Shown here piece by piece: positions 61,893-64,000 of a DNA stretch of 64,000 bases. Below the pieces are notes generated by a model. That model searched no databases, was not told where the DNA came from, and saw only the letters and a list, made by a program, of their open reading frames with translations. How positions within the stretch are numbered: position 1 is the first letter of the stretch; every line of letters begins with the position of its first letter. This DNA is from an uncultured Persicobacter sp. Its GTDB lineage: Bacteria; Bacteroidota; Bacteroidia; Cytophagales; Cyclobacteriaceae. Location of the stretch: the NCBI GenBank assembly GCA_947498325.1, contig CANMKE010000004.1:231488-295487 (forward strand), read 5' to 3'. Both the position numbers and the translations under genes were made by a program.

Positions 61893-62720
61893 ATGCTTGC
61901 TTATCCACAACATCAGGCGGAAAACTTACAACAATACCAATTTGGTTTTTTATCAGTTGAAGGTGATGACCACTTCCTGAACATTACCCTCAACAGGCCT
62001 GAAAAGAAAAATGCCATGCCGCCGCAAATGATGAATGAAATTGCTTTTGCGCTCAATCATGCACACTACAATCCCAAAATATGGGGCGTTACGATCAGCG
62101 CAAAAGGCGATACTTTTTCAGCAGGCGCCGACCTCAAGGCTTTCGCAGGACTGCCTGTTGACATCAAGGGATCGACCATTCCCGAGCCTAAAAAACCAGT
62201 AAAACTTGGTGATGCTTTCATGAAGTTGCATAAACCATGCATCGCAATTGTAGAGGGGAATGTGTATGCTGGTGCATTCCTTATTTTGGCAGGCTGTTCC
62301 CATGTGGTCTGTCTGGAAAATGTGGAGCTCAGCCTCCCTGAAGCCAAGCGAGGCATCTGGCCAATGCAGGTCATGGCTTCCCTTGCGCCTATTGTTCCAA
62401 AACGAATTCTGCTCGATTGGTGTATGCGCGCGGAAATGATTTCAGCACAGGAAGCAGAACGGTGGGGACTCATCACGAAAGTGCTCCCTCCTGAAGACCT
62501 GCGGCCTTACCTTGACAAACTTTTTCAGCAGCTCAAACAGGTCGCTCCGCTGGCTGTTCAACGCGGGCTCAAAGCTTATGATGAAATGCTCAACCTCTCG
62601 CCAGTCGCGCAGCATTCCTATCTTTTGGAGCAACTTCAGGAACTGATTAAAACCAAGGACGCACAGGAAGGCTTAACGGCTTTTCGGGAGAAACGCCCCC
62701 CTGTATGGCAAGGTGAGTAG
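61893..62720 (+). CDS. Enoyl-CoA hydratase/isomerase family protein (methylglutaconyl-CoA hydratase candidate)
   Basis: This 275-residue crotonase-fold enzyme starts 3 bases after the carboxylase alpha gene. The adenine/CoA block ITLNRPEKKNAMPPQMMNEI and the oxyanion segment FSAGADLKAF are canonical. The acid/base region reads GNVYAGAFLILAGCSHVV and LSLPEAKRGIWP. The second Glu (PEA) is kept, while the first Glu of typical hydratases (GGGxE) is replaced by a hydrophobic residue, as in several non-classic crotonases. From the operon it should hydrate 3-methylglutaconyl-CoA or the isohexenyl homologue. No HMG-CoA lyase gene lies in the window. Confidence 0.85.
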   Translation: MLAYPQHQAENLQQYQFGFLSVEGDDHFLNITLNRPEKKNAMPPQMMNEIAFALNHAHYNPKIWGVTISAKGDTFSAGADLKAFAGLPVDIKGSTIPEPKKPVKLGDAFMKLHKPCIAIVEGNVYAGAFLILAGCSHVVCLENVELSLPEAKRGIWPMQVMASLAPIVPKRILLDWCMRAEMISAQEAERWGLITKVLPPEDLRPYLDKLFQQLKQVAPLAVQRGLKAYDEMLNLSPVAQHSYLLEQLQELIKTKDAQEGLTAFREKRPPVWQGE

Positions 62721-62751
62721 TTTTTGTTAGCTTGCAAAAAATATCACTTCT

Positions 62752-63468
62752 ATGCACTTTAAAAGAATAGTTCTGGTGATGGCCATGCACGCCGAAGCCA
62801 AACCCATACGCGAGCAATTAAAACTTCAGCCTGTTGAGAAACTTCACTCAAAGCTTCCCATGGACACCTATCAGGGGAAGGTCAACGATTCTGAGGTATT
62901 TGTGGTCGTCAATGGCATTGATCCTCGATTTAATATCGACAGTATTGGCACGACCCCTGCCGCCGTTGCGACGCTCACAGCAATTAATCAACTTCAGCCC
63001 GACCTGATCATCAACGCTGGAACCTGTGGTGCTTTCAAAAGTAAAGGCAGCGAGATTGCCAAAGTTTACTGGGCAAATAATGTGATGCACCACGACCGCC
63101 GGATTTCTATTCCAGGCATGGAGGAATACGGCATCGGAAATTATCGCTGCTGGACAGACGACACCCTCGCCAATAAGCTGAAAATGGATTATGCGACCAT
63201 CAGCACGGGAAATTCACTCGATATGTGCGATACCGATTATACGATACTGGAAAAACAGGAGGTAGTCGTTAAAGAAATGGAGGCTGGAGGAATCGCCTAT
63301 ATTTGTGAATTGCTCGATATGCCTTATATGGGCATTAAGTCTGTAACCGATTTAGTCGATGGCGGCATGTTACCTGCGGACGAATTTTTGATCAATCTGA
63401 AAAAATCATCTGAAGCATTGAAAGAAAAGGTTTTGCAGGTGATTGATGCACTGAGTACCGAAGAATAA
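62752..63468 (+). CDS. Plant-type 5'-methylthioadenosine / S-adenosylhomocysteine nucleosidase
   Basis: The 238-residue protein of the PNP/UDP phosphorylase superfamily cleaves MTA, and perhaps SAH, to adenine and a thioribose. It has VLVMAMHAEAKPI at the N-terminus, IDSIGTTPAAVATL, NAGTCGAFKSKGSEI, HHDRRISIPGMEEYGIG, STGNSLDM and KEMEAGGIAYICELL. The KSVTDLVDGG block carries the catalytic Asp. The layout, including the long HDRRIPIP-like loop, follows plant MTN proteins more than E. coli MtnN. Substrates in vivo are inferred. It is 31 bases after the crotonase, so it may share the transcript, and it is followed by a REP-linked terminator. Confidence 0.85.
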   Translation: MHFKRIVLVMAMHAEAKPIREQLKLQPVEKLHSKLPMDTYQGKVNDSEVFVVVNGIDPRFNIDSIGTTPAAVATLTAINQLQPDLIINAGTCGAFKSKGSEIAKVYWANNVMHHDRRISIPGMEEYGIGNYRCWTDDTLANKLKMDYATISTGNSLDMCDTDYTILEKQEVVVKEMEAGGIAYICELLDMPYMGIKSVTDLVDGGMLPADEFLINLKKSSEALKEKVLQVIDALSTEE

Positions 63469-63482
63469 AAGGACATTATAAT

Positions 63483-63633
63483 GTAGAGACGTTCGGAAGG
63501 ACGTCTTTTTTTATTTTAGACCACTTTGGTTCAAGCGTCCCGCTTGGATCAAAGTATTTATATGAAATCAATCCAAGCGGGACGCTTGAACTGATAAGAA
63601 CGTTGTATTAGACGTTAAAAATAACGTCTCTAC
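63483..63633. repeat. Nested REP-like palindromic element
   Basis: The outer arms are GTAGAGACGTT (63483-63493) and its exact complement AACGTCTCTAC (63623-63633). Inside lie two inverted copies of TTCAAGCGTCCCGCTTGGAT (63530-63549 and 63571-63590), the same unit as at 23497-23558. Two further hairpins, GACGT...ACGTC and AGACGTT...AACGTCT, abut the outer arms. Confidence 0.75.
63488..63512 (+). terminator. Terminator of the nucleosidase gene, formed by the repeat's left end
   Basis: GACGT pairs with ACGTC around TTCGGAAGG-type loop bases and runs into eight T. It lies 20 bases after the stop. Confidence 0.7.
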
Positions 63634-63681
63634 AGGACAGCATGCTTAACTAAATAACCTTGTCTACTTCAGTATAGACCA

Positions 63682-63710
63682 AAAAAAAAGCCGATCATTA
63701 CGACCGGCTT
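63682..63710 (-). terminator. Terminator of the tRNA-Asn array
   Basis: On the minus strand AAGCCG pairs with CGGCTT, extended by a further pair after one mismatch, then a T run. It lies 7 bases past the 3' end of the last tRNA gene. Confidence 0.75.
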
Positions 63711-63716
63711 TTTTTG

Positions 63717-63790
63717 CTCCCAAGGTTGGGCTCGAACCAACGACCCTCTGATTAACAGTCAGATGCTCTAACCAACTGAGCTACTTAGGA
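63717..63790 (-). tRNA. tRNA-Asn (GTT), distal copy of the array
   Basis: The 74-base minus-strand sequence folds as a tRNA. Acceptor TCCTAAG pairs with CTTGGGA (one G-T), the D arm is GCTC/GAGC, the anticodon stem TCTGA/TCAGA holds loop CTGTTAA with anticodon GTT, and the T arm GTTGG/CCAAC has loop TTCGAGC. CCA is not encoded. It is the promoter-distal copy, followed by a terminator. Confidence 0.96.
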
Positions 63791-63830
63791 ATATTCTTCA
63801 GACTTAACGTCCAAGGCGTTTTTACCTTTG

Positions 63831-63904
63831 CTCCCAAGGTTGGGCTCGAACCAACGACCCTCTGATTAACAGTCAGATGCTCTAACCAACTGAGCTACTT
63901 AGGA
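63831..63904 (-). tRNA. tRNA-Asn (GTT), second copy
   Basis: Its 74 bases are identical to the copy at 63717-63790. It is separated from it by a 40-base spacer that itself recurs identically after this copy. Confidence 0.96.
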
Positions 63905-63944
63905 ATATTCTTCAGACTTAACGTCCAAGGCGTTTTTACCTTTG

Positions 63945-64000
63945 CTCCCAAGGTTGGGCTCGAACCAACGACCCTCTGATTAACAGTCAGATGCTCTAAC
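63945..64000 (-). tRNA. tRNA-Asn (GTT), third copy, cut by the window end
   Basis: The visible 56 bases (the 3' part, including the anticodon loop) are identical to the other two copies. The 5' part lies beyond the window. Confidence 0.94.

Larger units (their letters stand above)
63717..64000 (-). repeat. Tandem 114-bp repeat carrying tRNA-Asn
   Basis: tRNA (74 bases) plus spacer (40 bases) repeats with an exact period of 114 bases and no mismatch seen over two and a half units. The number of units is unknown because the array leaves the window. Confidence 0.93.

Noticed and set aside
63717..64000. CRISPR array, suggested by regular direct repeats.
   Set aside because: The 74-base unit is a tRNA gene and the spacers are identical to each other, unlike CRISPR spacers.

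Overview
The window reads as chromosomal DNA of a Bacteroidota bacterium, most likely of the order Cytophagales (marine Flammeovirga/Persicobacter-like; the family is a guess). The reasons are: families typical of that phylum (DUF349, DUF2795, DUF4159, DUF1684, tandem DUF2807 'GIN' proteins, a GH3-family protein, DUF1460); promoter-like boxes of the Bacteroidota type (TTTG, about 20 bases, TAnnTTTG); an almost complete lack of Shine-Dalgarno sequences; and many lipoproteins with a ...S/G-C lipobox. No phage, plasmid, transposase gene, CRISPR array or defence locus is visible. This is mainly a housekeeping region.

Layout. 1-2 kb: the 3' end of queA, then ispD and a DUF2795 gene. 2.1-6.1 kb: a peptidoglycan-recycling block (secreted DUF1460 amidase-like protein facing a kinase-murQ-AmpG-like operon). 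6.3-10.8 kb: DUF349, ettA, rpsT and radC. 10.9-17.2 kb: a TPR protein, DUF1684, pheT, and a coiled-coil gene with zapA and rny. 17.3-20 kb: sucD and a porin-like barrel. 20-23.5 kb: a small cytochrome b5-like protein, DUF4159 and three tandem DUF2807 genes. 23.7-27 kb: dnaA and a 5'-nucleotidase split into two genes. 27.3-35.3 kb: bioB, an LpxL-type acyltransferase, an HtrA protease, a GH3 protein and the dxr-rseP pair. 35.5-38.1 kb: two orphan lipoproteins, one with a metzincin zinc motif, in AT-rich surroundings. 38.5-42.1 kb: a HAD phosphatase, a polyprenol-phosphate glycosyltransferase, DUF1275 and a LolC/FtsX-type permease. 42.2-49.2 kb: namZ-fmt-folA-acyltransferase-cinA and a two-lipoyl E2 gene. 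49.6-53.7 kb: a large orphan lipoprotein, a small secreted protein and a nitroreductase. 54-56.7 kb: a two-CBM20 malQ. 56.9-63.5 kb: an acyl-CoA carboxylase / acyl-CoA dehydrogenase / crotonase catabolic cluster and a plant-type MTA/SAH nucleosidase. 63.7-64 kb: the start of a tandem tRNA-Asn array that runs off the window.

How the genes connect. NamZ, the DUF1460 protein, the AmpG-like carrier, the BadF-type kinase and MurQ form a plausible route for taking up and recycling cell-wall MurNAc sugars. IspD and Dxr are two steps of the MEP isoprenoid pathway. The cluster at 57-62.7 kb has the enzyme set for leucine (isovaleryl-CoA) or acyclic terpene catabolism.

The signals least explained by ordinary genes are non-coding. 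They are two families of palindromic dispersed repeats (REP-like; 833-927 with 49256-49349, and 23497-23594 with 63483-63633), a possible third palindromic element near 52500, and the perfect 114-bp tandem units of the tRNA-Asn array. No convincing new multi-gene system was found.
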